Assembly (NCBI RefSeq): GCF_001885585.1
Contig: NZ_LSRP01000140.1
Location: 62,001 to 126,000 of the forward strand
Length of the DNA: 64,000 nt
Origin: Pararhizobium antarcticum
GTDB taxonomy: Bacteria; Pseudomonadota; Alphaproteobacteria; Rhizobiales; Rhizobiaceae
Direction of reading: 5' to 3'
Part shown: positions 45,895-54,951 of the stretch, piece after piece
How positions within the stretch are numbered: position 1 is the stretch's first letter
Layout of the letters: each line of letters starts with the position of its first letter
Notes under the pieces: model-generated
The model's input: the letters and a program-made list of their open reading frames with translations, nothing else
The model's database searches: none
What the model was told of the DNA's origin: nothing
Made by a program: the position numbers and the translations under genes

Positions 45895-46296
45895 ATGATC
45901 ACCATTCTTTGCGTTGAAGACGAAGACGACATCCGGGGCCTGTTGATCGAGGAAATCAGGGATAGCGGATTCAATACGCTGGAAGCCGCCAATGGCCGGC
46001 AGGCTCTGGATATCATCATCAGCAAATGGCCTGACATCGTCGTTTGCGATATCACCATGCCCGAACTCGACGGCCATCAGTTGTTCGCGGAAATCCAGAT
46101 GCACCACGAAGAGCTGTCGAATATCCGGTTCATCTTCCTGACGGCGCTGAGCGACAAGGAAAACATGATCACAGCCCTGAAAGCCGGCGCTGCCGACTAT
46201 CTGACCAAACCCGTCGACTTCGACCTGCTGATGGCGAAGATCCAGGGCTGCGTTTCGCGGCTGGAAAGCGACAGGCGAACGGGGCGGGGATTCTGA
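45895..46296 (+). CDS. single-domain response regulator
   Basis: A 133-residue CheY-like receiver with the acidic pocket Glu8/Asp9-Glu10-Asp11, the phospho-acceptor Asp52 in VVCDITMPE, Thr83 and Lys105 (YLTKPVD). No DNA-binding, enzymatic or other output domain follows: only 23 residues remain after the lysine. Such regulators act by protein contact or pass phosphate onward. It is in an operon with the PAS kinase, starting 2 bases after it, and ends 13 bases from the convergent guaA. Confidence 0.93.
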   Translation: MITILCVEDEDDIRGLLIEEIRDSGFNTLEAANGRQALDIIISKWPDIVVCDITMPELDGHQLFAEIQMHHEELSNIRFIFLTALSDKENMITALKAGAADYLTKPVDFDLLMAKIQGCVSRLESDRRTGRGF

Positions 46297-46309
46297 CAGG
46301 AACCGCCGC

Positions 46310-47872
46310 TCATTCCCACTCGATCGTGCCGGGCGGCTTGCTCGTCACATCATAAACCACGCGGTTGATGCCGCGGACTTCGTTGATGATGCGGGTGGCG
46401 GCGCGCCCGAGGAATTCCATGTCGTAGTGATAGAAATCCGCCGTCATGCCATCGACGGAGGTCACGGCGCGCAGCGCGCAGACGAATTCATAAGTGCGGC
46501 CATCGCCCATGACGCCGACCGTCTGCACCGGCAAAAGAACCGCGAAGGCCTGCCAGATCGCGTCGTAGAGGCCGGCCTTGCGGATCTCATCGAGATAGAC
46601 GGCATCGGCTTCGCGCAGGATTTCGAGTTTTTCGCGGGTGATGCCGCCCGGGCAGCGGATGGCAAGGCCCGGTCCCGGGAAGGGATGGCGACCGATGAAA
46701 CTGTCGGGCAGGCCGAGTTCCTTGCCGAGCACACGGACTTCATCCTTGAACAGTTCGCGCAAAGGCTCGACCAGCTGCATGTTCATGCGGGCCGGCAGGC
46801 CGCCGACATTGTGATGCGACTTGATGGTGACCGACGGGCCGCCGGTAAAGGAGACACTTTCGATCACGTCGGGATAGAGCGTGCCCTGGGCGAGGAAGTC
46901 GGCACCGCCGATCTTCTTGGCTTCGGCCTCGAAGACGTCGATAAACAGCCGACCAATGGTCTTGCGCTTGGTTTCCGGATCGCTCTCGCCTTCAAGCGCG
47001 TTGATGAACATGTCGGACGCATCGACATGCACGAGCTTGATATCGTAATGCTCGTTGAACATCTTGACGACATCGGCCGCCTCGTTCTTGCGCATCAGGC
47101 CATGGTCGACGAGAATGCAGGTCAGCTGATCGCCGATCGCTTCATGAATGAGAAGGGCGGCCACCGAGGAATCGACGCCTCCCGACAGGCCGCAGATGAC
47201 GCGCTTGTCGCCGACCTGCTTGCGGATGGCGGAAACTGCGTGTTCGCGATAGGCGGCCATCGTCCAATCGCCCTTCAGCCCGGCGATCTTCTGCACGAAA
47301 TTGGCCAGCAGCTTGGCGCCGTCAGGCGTATGGACAACCTCGGGGTGGAACTGCACGGCATAGTACTTCTTCGCCTCATTGGCGATGCAGGCAAACGGCG
47401 CATTGGCGGACGTGGCGACCACTTCAAAACCGTCCGGGATCGCGGTGACGCGGTCGCCATGGCTCATCCAGACCTGGTGACGCGACCCGACCGGCCAGAC
47501 GCCGTCATAGAGCGCGCATTCCTTGGCGATCTCAATGAAGGCGCGGCCGAATTCGCGGTGATGCCCGGCCTCGACCGTGCCCCCCAACTGCTCGCAGATC
47601 GTCTGCTGGCCATAGCAGATGCCGAGGACCGGAAGACCGCTGTCGAAAACGATCTGCGGCGCGCGCGGCGAGCCGATGTCGAGCGTCGATGCGGGGCTGC
47701 CGGAGAGGATGATCGCCTTCGGCTTCAGGCGGTGGAAGCCCTCTTCCGAAGACTGGAACGGTACGATCTCGCAATAAATGCCGGTTTCGCGGACGCGCCG
47801 GGCGATCAGCTGCGTGACCTGGCTGCCGAAATCGATGATGAGAACGGTATCGGGATGGACTGTCTCGGTCAT
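46310..47872 (-). CDS. guaA: GMP synthase (glutamine-hydrolysing)
   Basis: A 520-residue two-domain enzyme that makes GMP from XMP, ATP and glutamine. The N-terminal class I glutaminase has nucleophile Cys86 in LGICYGQQ and His/Glu in [10 protein letters not shown]. The ATP pyrophosphatase domain has the P-loop GLSGGVDSS. The C-terminal dimerisation domain ends with [16 protein letters not shown], the canonical terminus. ATG 47872 is used. No purine riboswitch is evident in the short upstream gap. Confidence 0.98.
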   Translation of the reverse strand: MTETVHPDTVLIIDFGSQVTQLIARRVRETGIYCEIVPFQSSEEGFHRLKPKAIILSGSPASTLDIGSPRAPQIVFDSGLPVLGICYGQQTICEQLGGTVEAGHHREFGRAFIEIAKECALYDGVWPVGSRHQVWMSHGDRVTAIPDGFEVVATSANAPFACIANEAKKYYAVQFHPEVVHTPDGAKLLANFVQKIAGLKGDWTMAAYREHAVSAIRKQVGDKRVICGLSGGVDSSVAALLIHEAIGDQLTCILVDHGLMRKNEAADVVKMFNEHYDIKLVHVDASDMFINALEGESDPETKRKTIGRLFIDVFEAEAKKIGGADFLAQGTLYPDVIESVSFTGGPSVTIKSHHNVGGLPARMNMQLVEPLRELFKDEVRVLGKELGLPDSFIGRHPFPGPGLAIRCPGGITREKLEILREADAVYLDEIRKAGLYDAIWQAFAVLLPVQTVGVMGDGRTYEFVCALRAVTSVDGMTADFYHYDMEFLGRAATRIINEVRGINRVVYDVTSKPPGTIEWE

Positions 47873-47980
47873 GAAACGCTTCCGCTGGCTGGGATAATAA
47901 ATCGGGGGATCATGGCGAGCCTTTAATCAAAGCAGGCGCCAAGAGCAACAATTCAATTGCACCCGGACAATGTTTGCCGC

Positions 47981-48619
47981 TCAGAGCCTGAGATCGCCCG
48001 TTTCCAGGGCCTTTTCCAGCGCATCGACGACGTCTGCCAGCTTCTCGTCGATGACGTGCAGATATTCGGTCCAGTCGTTGACATGCTTCAATTCCTGACG
48101 GCCATCGGAAATGCCGCGCAGGCCGATGAGCGGCCGCTTGAAGGACTGGCATGCCCGCAGCAGGGCAAAGGTTTCCATCTCCACCATGTCGGCAGCGATC
48201 GTGTCGTAGGTCGCACCGGAAACGATATTGGCGCCCGTCGAGAGGCTGGCGGTCTTCACGCCGGGAATGCGCAGCGGCAGGTCGACGGTGACCGGCAGAT
48301 CGAGAAACGGCGTCGCGCCCTTCTCAAAACCGAGCGGCGAGGCGTCCATGTCGCGATAGGCAACGGATATGGCCTGGTAGACTTCGGTCTGTTCGAGTTT
48401 TGCCGAACCGGCGGAACCGAGCGAGACCACCAGGTCCGGCATGCTGTCGCGGGCCTTGAGGTCGGCCAGCGCCCGCGTCAGCGTCACGGCGGCCTCGACA
48501 GGACCGACACCGGTCATCAGCGGCGTGATGCGCGCGCGCAGATGCACGCCGTATTCGGCATCGACGGCCATCACATAGAGCAGCTTCCGGCCGGCAACAG
48601 GCTTCAGTTCAAAGCTCAT
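47981..48619 (-). CDS. mtnN: 5'-methylthioadenosine/S-adenosylhomocysteine nucleosidase
   Basis: A 212-residue purine nucleosidase of the MtnN/PNP-like fold. Key features: GVGPVEAAVTL near the N-terminus, LVVSLGSAGSAKL, VEMETFALLRACQ (with the purine-recognising glutamates) and IGLRGISDGRQELKH with the catalytic aspartate. It recycles methylthioadenosine and S-adenosylhomocysteine. It overlaps the thioesterase stop by four bases at its start, so the two are coupled. Sequence is somewhat divergent from E. coli MtnN. Confidence 0.88.
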   Translation of the reverse strand: MSFELKPVAGRKLLYVMAVDAEYGVHLRARITPLMTGVGPVEAAVTLTRALADLKARDSMPDLVVSLGSAGSAKLEQTEVYQAISVAYRDMDASPLGFEKGATPFLDLPVTVDLPLRIPGVKTASLSTGANIVSGATYDTIAADMVEMETFALLRACQSFKRPLIGLRGISDGRQELKHVNDWTEYLHVIDEKLADVVDALEKALETGDLRL

Positions 48620-49068
48620 CCCTCGATCCCCTCGCGTCCACGGATCACCATCATCGTCCCGGTCATCGAGGCGATCAGCTTGGCCGGGCCATCGGACGAA
48701 ATGGCATAGCCGCGCCCGTCGGAGACGATGATCGTCGTGCCCGGCTTCGTCACCTCGCCGCGAAACAGGAAGCGTTCGCCGCGCCCGGGGGACATGAGAT
48801 TGACCTTGAACTCGATGGTCAGGATCGAGGCATCGGGATCGATGACGGAATAGGCGGCATAAGTGCCGGCCGCATCCAGCGCGGCCGATATGATGCCCGC
48901 ATGCAGGAAGCCGTGCTGCTGGGTCAGTTTCTCGTCGAACGGAAGCTCGATTTCGACGGTCCCCTGCTCGACACGGGTCAGCTCGGCGCCGATCGTGCGC
49001 ATGGCCGCCTGCCGCTTAAAGCTCCTCGCGATACGGTCGCGGAAATCCACAGGATGCCGGTCTTCCAT
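48616..49068 (-). CDS. PaaI-like hotdog-fold thioesterase
   Basis: A 150-residue acyl-CoA thioesterase of the PaaI family. The hotdog core is visible: VEIELPFDEKLTQQHGFLHAGIISAALDAAGTYAA with the catalytic HGG-type segment (here QQHGFLHAGI), and SILTIEFKVNLMSPGRGERF. It hydrolyses short or aromatic acyl-CoA; substrate unknown. ATG 49068 (MEDRHPVDFRDR) is preferred over a GTG at 49101, though neither has a strong ribosome site. The mtnN start overlaps its stop by four bases. Confidence 0.87.
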   Translation of the reverse strand: MEDRHPVDFRDRIARSFKRQAAMRTIGAELTRVEQGTVEIELPFDEKLTQQHGFLHAGIISAALDAAGTYAAYSVIDPDASILTIEFKVNLMSPGRGERFLFRGEVTKPGTTIIVSDGRGYAISSDGPAKLIASMTGTMMVIRGREGIEG

Positions 49069-49153
49069 CTGTCTCGACGATTGCCTTTTGAAATCCCGCA
49101 CGACGGTGCGGCGCAGGTGGCAAGATTGCCATGCGCGCGAACCGCGAACAAGC

Positions 49154-49606
49154 TCAATTCATGAGGAAAATCGACGCGTTGAGCAGGGTGGCAAAGGCAA
49201 CCCAGGCCGCATAGGGCAGAAACATCAGGCTGGAGACATGGTCCTGCCGACGGCTCACCACGATAAAGCCTGTGACGGCGACCAGAAGGGCGACAATCAC
49301 GACCAGCGCCAGGCCGATCTGCTGCATGCCGAAGAACAGCGGCGACCAGAGGAAATTGAAGACCATCTGCCCGATCCAGAACCGCCAGGCCACGCTCTGT
49401 CGGTGATCCAGAAACATGCGGGCGCCGACAAGGCCGATCATCACATAGAGAGCAGACCAGACCGGACCGAAGATCCAGTTCGGCGGATTGAAGGAGGGTT
49501 TCGCCAGCGATTGATACCATTCGCCGGGAATGTTGTTGATGCCGATCAGCAGACCGGTTCCAAGCACGGCGACGATGAAGATGATGTGGACGACGATGCG
49601 GTTCAT
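49154..49606 (-). CDS. tspO: tryptophan-rich sensory protein TspO/MBR
   Basis: A 150-residue five-helix membrane protein of the TspO/translocator protein family, which binds tetrapyrroles and cholesterol-like lipids and modulates stress and photosynthesis genes in alphaproteobacteria. The ligand-binding signature is clear: SLAKPSFNPPNWIFGPVWSALY, and AWRFWIGQMVFNFLWSPLFFG, with a C-terminal YAAWVAFATLLNASI. ATG 49606 follows AGGTGTTCC. It is near the iron locus on the same strand, and tetrapyrrole binding could connect the two, but the separation and start suggest its own unit. Confidence 0.94.
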   Translation of the reverse strand: MNRIVVHIIFIVAVLGTGLLIGINNIPGEWYQSLAKPSFNPPNWIFGPVWSALYVMIGLVGARMFLDHRQSVAWRFWIGQMVFNFLWSPLFFGMQQIGLALVVIVALLVAVTGFIVVSRRQDHVSSLMFLPYAAWVAFATLLNASIFLMN

Positions 49607-49649
49607 GGAACACCTATCTAGAGCAAGAATTGCCGTTTTCCAGAGCGGG

Positions 49650-50753
49650 TCAAGCAAGGCGGACGATATGCTGGTCCCAGGCGACGGCGCTCTGCGTCTC
49701 GCCAAGCTGTCCGCCATAGGACGAGGTGACGAAACCATGACTTGCCGCGGCGATGCCGGCGGCGTCGGCAAGGCGCTGCGTGCTGATAACGTTACCCGTG
49801 CGGCCCTCCACGGTGATGCAGGCGCCTCCCTTCGGCGATGTCAGCCCGACCAGCCCGTCCTGCCGGTTGACGGCGATGGCGCCGACATAATTGGCGAGCG
49901 CCACTGTAGCCTCTTCCGGAAGCGACAGGAAACGCACGTCCTCCCCGCGCGAAAACGAGCCGGCCAGCGGCGGCAGGTCATTGCGCGGACCTTCATACTG
50001 GCAGGCGAACCAGATTTTTCCATCAGCGTCGATATCCACATGCCGGGTGGACAACTGCCGCAGGTTTTCAGGCATGACATGCTGCTCGATCAGCCCGCCG
50101 GTTGCGGTATCGACCAGAACCAGCGACGGCTGCATGTGATCGAGATTGAGCTTGGTGCGTCCGAAATCGGGATGGGTCTCGATGCCGCCATTGGCAATTA
50201 CCAGTGTCCCACCATCGGCCGACAGCGTCATGTCATGCGGGCCGACGCCATAGGTCGGGAACTCGCCGATCCGGGCGAAGCCGTCGGTTGCGTCATAGAC
50301 CCCGACCATGCCGCGTTGCCCGACGAAGTCGTTTTCCGTGGCATAGAGCAGACGCCCGTCGGCTGAAAAGCAGCCATGGCCGTAGAAGTGACGCTCCGGG
50401 CGCGCGGTGATGACGATTGGTGAAACGGCGCGGCGCGGCGAGAAGATCAGCGCATAGGTGCCCGGGCGCCGGGCAAAGGCGACACCAAGCCCGGAGGCTG
50501 GGGAAAAGGTCATGCCATGGGCGCGGGCCGGCAGAGGCACACGCTCGATGATGCCGCCACGATCATCGAGCGTGGCAATGCCATAGGACCCGTCGGGCGC
50601 CATGAAGGCCGAGGCAAAGACGGCATCGGCCTGTGACAGCGCAAAGGCGGCCCGGGGGGCCAGTGTCGCCGCCCAGCCGGCACCCGCCATTTTCAGGAAG
50701 GCCCGCCGGTCGACCATTACGGGCTTGTTCACAGTGCCTTGCACACGCGTCAT
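49650..50753 (-). CDS. DUF1513 family Tat-exported protein
   Basis: A 367-residue protein with a twin-arginine signal (MVDRRAFLKMAGAGWAATL, from residue 13). The mature part is rich in beta-strands spaced like a seven-bladed propeller (HGMTFSPASGLGVAFARRPG; HGCFSADGRLLYATEND; PHDMTLSADGGTLVIANGG; RHVDIDADGKIWFACQYEG). It has few cysteines and the family is of unknown function, often next to imelysin genes. ATG 50753 is used. It ends the irpA-DUF1111-imelysin-DUF1513 order on the minus strand, starting 9 bases after the second imelysin. Confidence 0.9.
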   Translation of the reverse strand: MTRVQGTVNKPVMVDRRAFLKMAGAGWAATLAPRAAFALSQADAVFASAFMAPDGSYGIATLDDRGGIIERVPLPARAHGMTFSPASGLGVAFARRPGTYALIFSPRRAVSPIVITARPERHFYGHGCFSADGRLLYATENDFVGQRGMVGVYDATDGFARIGEFPTYGVGPHDMTLSADGGTLVIANGGIETHPDFGRTKLNLDHMQPSLVLVDTATGGLIEQHVMPENLRQLSTRHVDIDADGKIWFACQYEGPRNDLPPLAGSFSRGEDVRFLSLPEEATVALANYVGAIAVNRQDGLVGLTSPKGGACITVEGRTGNVISTQRLADAAGIAAASHGFVTSSYGGQLGETQSAVAWDQHIVRLA

Positions 50754-50762
50754 GAGGATCTC

Positions 50763-51890
50763 TCAATCGCCATCGGAAAAGGAGAAGCCGGAGCCAAGAC
50801 CGATCGCGCCGCCGAAGTCCCTGTCGAGGCGATCCAGCAGATCCTGCGTGTTCAGCGCGATGAAATCGAGCTTGCGGCGCTGTTCGTCATCCGCCAGTGC
50901 CGCTGCGATCGGCAGGTCGACCGCCTTGCTGGCGCTGATCACGGAATTGAACACGAAATTCACCGATCCGGCGACCGACCGGCTGTCTGCGGGCAGGAGG
51001 TCCTGCATTCCGGATACGGAAAACAGGGATTGCAGCGCCTGAAAATCGGCAGTGATGGACGGCATGGTATTGCCCGATCGCCAGTAGATGGCAAGCTTCG
51101 GATGGCCGGGATCGATCTTGCCCGCGACGGCGCCGGCATAGAATGGCCGCAGCCGCTGGTCTTTGACCGTTTCGACGCCATGCACGAGAATGCCGAGCAG
51201 GGCCGTGGCCGCTTCCTTGTTGTCGCGGAACACCGGATTGCCCGGCCCCGGGTTCTTCCACGCCGCCTGAATGCCGTCGGGCTTTTCCCATTCGTCGCTG
51301 AGTTCGGAGGCGACCGCACGAAGATTGTCCGCAATCGCTGCGCCGTAGCGGCAGCGAAACCCGCTCTTCTGGCCGGACAGACTTTTAGCACCCGTCCCGT
51401 AGAGAACATATTCGAGCGCGCCCAGACCCTGGACAGCGACGCTTTTGCCCCTGATTGTCATGACCGACGTTGCGGTCTCGTCTTCCTTCACGAGAATGGC
51501 CTGCACCTGCTTCAGGCCCGTGCTCTTTCGGTCGGGATAAAACAGGAAACGCTCGAACCTGTTGCCCTCGATCACCGGACCGACACGGACGATCTCGATG
51601 GTCGACCAGTGCCGGACAACGCCATCAAAGGCGAGTTGAACCTCGCCCAACGCGGCCTCCGATGGTTTTTCGCACAAAACATGCGTGGCCTCCGACAGCG
51701 CCTGCGTCGCCTTTGCAAGCCTGCCATAGCCGGGCCGGATGAAGGCATCGACTGCTTTTTCCATGACGGCCGGAAGCGCCTGCTCGTTGAGGGCGCGCGG
51801 CGAGAGTGCAGCCCCTTCCTGGGCAGGGGCCGGGCCGGCGGCGCCAAGGGCAATGGCAAGGCTCAGAAGCGAGACGACAACAGGGCGCAT
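50763..51890 (-). CDS. imelysin-like periplasmic protein lacking the GxHxxE histidine
   Basis: A 375-residue exported protein. The signal peptide (MRPVVVSLLSLAIALGAAG, cut near APAQE) and a helical imelysin body are visible, with EKAVDAFIRPGYGRLAKATQAL at the start. In the place of GxHxxE it reads GLGALE at residues 155-160, so the histidine is Gly157 while the glutamate is kept. Its ATG at 51890 shares a base with the DUF1111 stop (TGATG). It may bind a partner or heme protein rather than metal directly. Family known as algP/irp-type in pseudomonads. Confidence 0.85.
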   Translation of the reverse strand: MRPVVVSLLSLAIALGAAGPAPAQEGAALSPRALNEQALPAVMEKAVDAFIRPGYGRLAKATQALSEATHVLCEKPSEAALGEVQLAFDGVVRHWSTIEIVRVGPVIEGNRFERFLFYPDRKSTGLKQVQAILVKEDETATSVMTIRGKSVAVQGLGALEYVLYGTGAKSLSGQKSGFRCRYGAAIADNLRAVASELSDEWEKPDGIQAAWKNPGPGNPVFRDNKEAATALLGILVHGVETVKDQRLRPFYAGAVAGKIDPGHPKLAIYWRSGNTMPSITADFQALQSLFSVSGMQDLLPADSRSVAGSVNFVFNSVISASKAVDLPIAAALADDEQRRKLDFIALNTQDLLDRLDRDFGGAIGLGSGFSFSDGD

Positions 51891-53449
51891 CAAAGGGACT
51901 CCAGGAATGTGATCAGGGCTTGCCGGTCGTCTTTCGACAGGCCGGCAAAACCGGCGCGGGCCTTTTCCGCCTCGCCGCCGTGCCAGAGAATGGCCTCCGT
52001 CAGGTTGCGGGCGCGGCCATCATGCAGGAAGAATGTGTGCCCACTGACGGTCTTCGTCAATCCGATACCCCAAAGCGGCGGCGTACGCCACTCGCGCCCC
52101 GAGGCTTCGCCGACGGGCTGCCCGTCAGCAAGGCCCTCGCCCATGTCGTGCAGGAGAAAGTCCGAATAGGGCCAGATCAGCTGGAAGGCATGGGCCTTGT
52201 TGGCAGCATCGCGGCGGGTGACGAATTTCGGCGTATGGCAGGTGATGCAGCCGGTTTCGTAAAACTGCTTCTTGCCGGCCAGGGTTTCTCGAAAGCTAGC
52301 CTTGCGCCGCGCCGGCACGGCCAGATTTTCCGAATAGAAGGTGACGAGATCAAGCACAGGCGCCGGCGCCTCGCTGTTGCCGAAGCGTGGCTGCACGCCA
52401 TCCGGAAGCGACAGACAGGCGGTCTGGGCTGCGGTACAATCGCCGTGGCTGCGGGGAACATCAGGCGTCGAGATGCCGATATCGCCGGAAAAGGCTTCGG
52501 CGCTCTGCTGGCGGACGCTGGCGCTCTGCGCCTTCCAGCCAAACCGGCCAAGCATCATTGCACCGGCTTGCGGATCAAGCACCTGCGCCGCCTTGCCGCT
52601 GATGCCGTCACCATCGGCATCGTCCGGATCGGCAAGCCCCAGAATATCATCGGGATGGATGGCTTCGATCAGGCCAAGGCCGGACATGGCCTGGGTGACA
52701 CGCGGCGAAAGCGTCGTTGTCGCATCAAGCGGACCATAACCGAGGTCTGTCACAAAATAGCGCGGCCGGCGCAAAGAGACGCGCTCGCCACCGGCAAGAA
52801 CGACCGTCTCTTCGGTGTACTCGATCCGCATATGGCCTTCGGCCGGCAATCCCGGAACGGCACTGTCCTGCAGCTGTGCGCCATAGACCGGATCGGGAAA
52901 GTTCGGGACCATGTGCGCTGCCAATGCCTGCCGTTCGGCCTCGGTCTGCGGCGCGCGGGCAAGGCGCAGGAACATCGACGTCGTATCCGACGCGCCCTCG
53001 GGCGGATGGCCGCGCCCGTCCTTCAGGTGACAGGTCTGGCAGGCGCGCGCATTGTAGAGCGGGCCGAGACCGTCAGACGCCTGTGTCGACGAGGGCGACG
53101 ACACCCAGAGTTTGCGGAACAGCGCATTGCCGAGCTTGAAGGTCTCCTCCTCGGCAAAGCTGATATTGGCGGAAAACTGCGAGAAACTGTCGGCATTGAC
53201 GGAGGCGATCGACGTACCGGCGCCGCCGGACATGGCCTCGAATTTTTCCGGCCTGGTAAAATCCGTCGTCGGCCGCGTCACCGCCGCGACACGCTGGCGA
53301 TCCGTTTGCGAAAGGTCAGGTCTCTCGACAGTGATGGCGCCAGCGATGGCGCCATCACTGGCGATCGTGAAAACCGAAACGCCGCCCGCCGCCAGACACA
53401 GTGCTGCTGCAAGCGGCAATATCCGGCGCGGGACGGCGCGTGGTTTCAT
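51890..53449 (-). CDS. di-heme DUF1111 periplasmic oxidoreductase
   Basis: A 519-residue exported protein. Residues 8-30 form a signal peptide. Two covalent c-type heme sites are present: CQTCH at 137-141 and CITCH at 401-405. The region between them carries DUF1111 markers (GLGPLYNARACQTC, ADPDDADGDGISG, GRFGWKAQ). The family resembles MauG/CCP peroxidases and has been called thiol oxidoreductase, but its reaction is unproved. It sits between two imelysin genes, overlapping the second by one base. A 13-bp hairpin lies in codons about 30-40. Confidence 0.93.
   Translation of the reverse strand: MKPRAVPRRILPLAAALCLAAGGVSVFTIASDGAIAGAITVERPDLSQTDRQRVAAVTRPTTDFTRPEKFEAMSGGAGTSIASVNADSFSQFSANISFAEEETFKLGNALFRKLWVSSPSSTQASDGLGPLYNARACQTCHLKDGRGHPPEGASDTTSMFLRLARAPQTEAERQALAAHMVPNFPDPVYGAQLQDSAVPGLPAEGHMRIEYTEETVVLAGGERVSLRRPRYFVTDLGYGPLDATTTLSPRVTQAMSGLGLIEAIHPDDILGLADPDDADGDGISGKAAQVLDPQAGAMMLGRFGWKAQSASVRQQSAEAFSGDIGISTPDVPRSHGDCTAAQTACLSLPDGVQPRFGNSEAPAPVLDLVTFYSENLAVPARRKASFRETLAGKKQFYETGCITCHTPKFVTRRDAANKAHAFQLIWPYSDFLLHDMGEGLADGQPVGEASGREWRTPPLWGIGLTKTVSGHTFFLHDGRARNLTEAILWHGGEAEKARAGFAGLSKDDRQALITFLESL
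53329..53360 (-). repeat. 13-bp intragenic inverted repeat in the DUF1111 gene
   Basis: CAGTGATGGCGCC (53329-53341) pairs perfectly with GGCGCCATCACTG (53348-53360) around a 6-base loop. It is within the first 120 bases of the DUF1111 coding sequence, just after the signal-peptide region, and would form a strong stem in the mRNA. Confidence 0.85.
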
Positions 53450-53517
53450 TCAGACGTACCGGGCCACCGTTTCAGGGGCAGCCCGCCTTTGCTTTTTCAT
53501 GGCCCGACTTCGACTTC

Positions 53518-54798
53518 CTACTGGAAGACAGCGTTAGGATTATCCAGGCTGTCGGAACCTTCAAGCGCGATCGTCCCGAGATCCAGCGACGCAATGACGC
53601 GCTCGACGGTTTTGGCCTGGGCGATCAGGCCATCGATGGCCGCCTGAACCGCAGCATTGCCCTCGGCATTGCCTTCGGCGATCATCTGGTCGTATTTCTC
53701 GACGGTCTCGCCACGCTTGGCCATGGCTTCCATCGCCGCGACCGTAGCTGCGAGCTTTTCCTTCATTTCCTTATCAAGCGCCGGATCCTTGGCGGCAACG
53801 AGTTCAGACAGCGAAGCGCCGGCGAGCTTGCTGCCGTCGACCTTGGTGTAATCCCCGGTATAGGCGGACTGGATGCCGATCGCATCGTGAAGATGCGAGT
53901 TATAGGTGTTGTCCGAAAAGCAATCATGCTCTTCTTCCGGATCGTGCAGCAAAAGGCCGAGCTTCATCCGCTCGCCGGCGAGTTCGCCATAGGACAGCGA
54001 GCCCATGCCGGTCAGGATGGCGACGAGGCCTGCCTTCGGATCGGCTACGATGTTCTTGGTCGCAGCGCCATCCGCCGTCCAGTTGGCAACCATCTCGCTC
54101 AGGTCCGAGACGAGCAGGGTCGTGGCCGACTTCAGATAGGCAGCGCGGCGATCGCAATTGCCGTTGGTGCAGGCCTTCGTATCAAAATCCGTGAAGGGAC
54201 GGTTGCCGGCGCCCGGGCCGTTGCCGTTCAGGTCCTGGCCCCAGAGCAGAAATTCGATGGCATGATAGCCGGTAGCGACGTTGGCTTCGATGCCGCCGGC
54301 CTCCTGCAGCGTAGCGGACAGGAATTCCGGGGTGATGTTGGTCGCATCGACATCCTTGCCATCGATCTTGATGGCCTTGTTGGCGATGACGTTGGCTGTG
54401 AACAGGGCGTTCTCGTCGCTTTCCGCGCCATAGCTCGGGTCGACATAATCGATCAGGCCTTCATCGAGCGGCCAGGCATTGACCTTGCCTTCCCATTCAT
54501 CGACGATCGGGTTTCCGAAACGATAGACTTCGGTTTCCTGATAGGGGTTGCGGGCTGCAAGCCACGCCTCGCGGGCCTCCTTGAGGGTCGCCTCGCTTGG
54601 CGTTGCAATGAGCGCATCGACGGCTTTTTCGAGCGCTTGGGCCGTCGTGAGGGCATCCTCGAACTTGGCATGCGCCACGGTTGCGTAATGGTTGACGACG
54701 GCGCCGGCATCAGTCGCCGCGAAGGCCGGCTGCAGGGCCAGGGTCGACGTGCCTGTAATCAGCGCCATGACGGCGACACGAATGATTGATGTTTTCAT
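53518..54798 (-). CDS. irpA: imelysin family iron-regulated periplasmic protein (IrpA-like)
   Basis: A 426-residue exported protein. The signal peptide (MKTSIIRVAVMALITGTSTL) is cut near AFAATD. Two helical imelysin halves follow. The metal motif GxHxxE is intact as GYHAIE at 177-182, followed by FLLWGQDLNG. A cysteine pair (ACTNGNC) and CFSDN are present. Imelysins bind iron and are induced under iron starvation. ATG 54798 follows AGGAGAGATC. It heads the four-gene locus; a candidate Irr box and a TTGACA element lie upstream. Confidence 0.93.
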   Translation of the reverse strand: MKTSIIRVAVMALITGTSTLALQPAFAATDAGAVVNHYATVAHAKFEDALTTAQALEKAVDALIATPSEATLKEAREAWLAARNPYQETEVYRFGNPIVDEWEGKVNAWPLDEGLIDYVDPSYGAESDENALFTANVIANKAIKIDGKDVDATNITPEFLSATLQEAGGIEANVATGYHAIEFLLWGQDLNGNGPGAGNRPFTDFDTKACTNGNCDRRAAYLKSATTLLVSDLSEMVANWTADGAATKNIVADPKAGLVAILTGMGSLSYGELAGERMKLGLLLHDPEEEHDCFSDNTYNSHLHDAIGIQSAYTGDYTKVDGSKLAGASLSELVAAKDPALDKEMKEKLAATVAAMEAMAKRGETVEKYDQMIAEGNAEGNAAVQAAIDGLIAQAKTVERVIASLDLGTIALEGSDSLDNPNAVFQ

Positions 54799-54951
54799 GA
54801 TCTCTCCTGATTTTTCCCGCCGAAACATTCGGCTCCCCGCTGCCCTGGTCGCGCGATGGGTCAAGCGCAAGACGGCGCGCGTGTTGCGACCGGCGCCTCC
54901 ACAGAGCCCGGTTTTCATGAACCAAAACCAAACTTGTGTCAAAGAGGATAG

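Noticed and set aside
47873-47980. Purine riboswitch upstream of guaA
   Set aside because: Upstream of the guaA start (beyond 47872) there is only a short gap to mtnN with no purine-aptamer-like pairing.
49650-54798. Complete EfeUOB ferrous iron transporter
   Set aside because: The locus has imelysin-type proteins but no EfeU permease and no EfeB dye-decolorising peroxidase. The second large gene is a di-heme DUF1111 protein instead.
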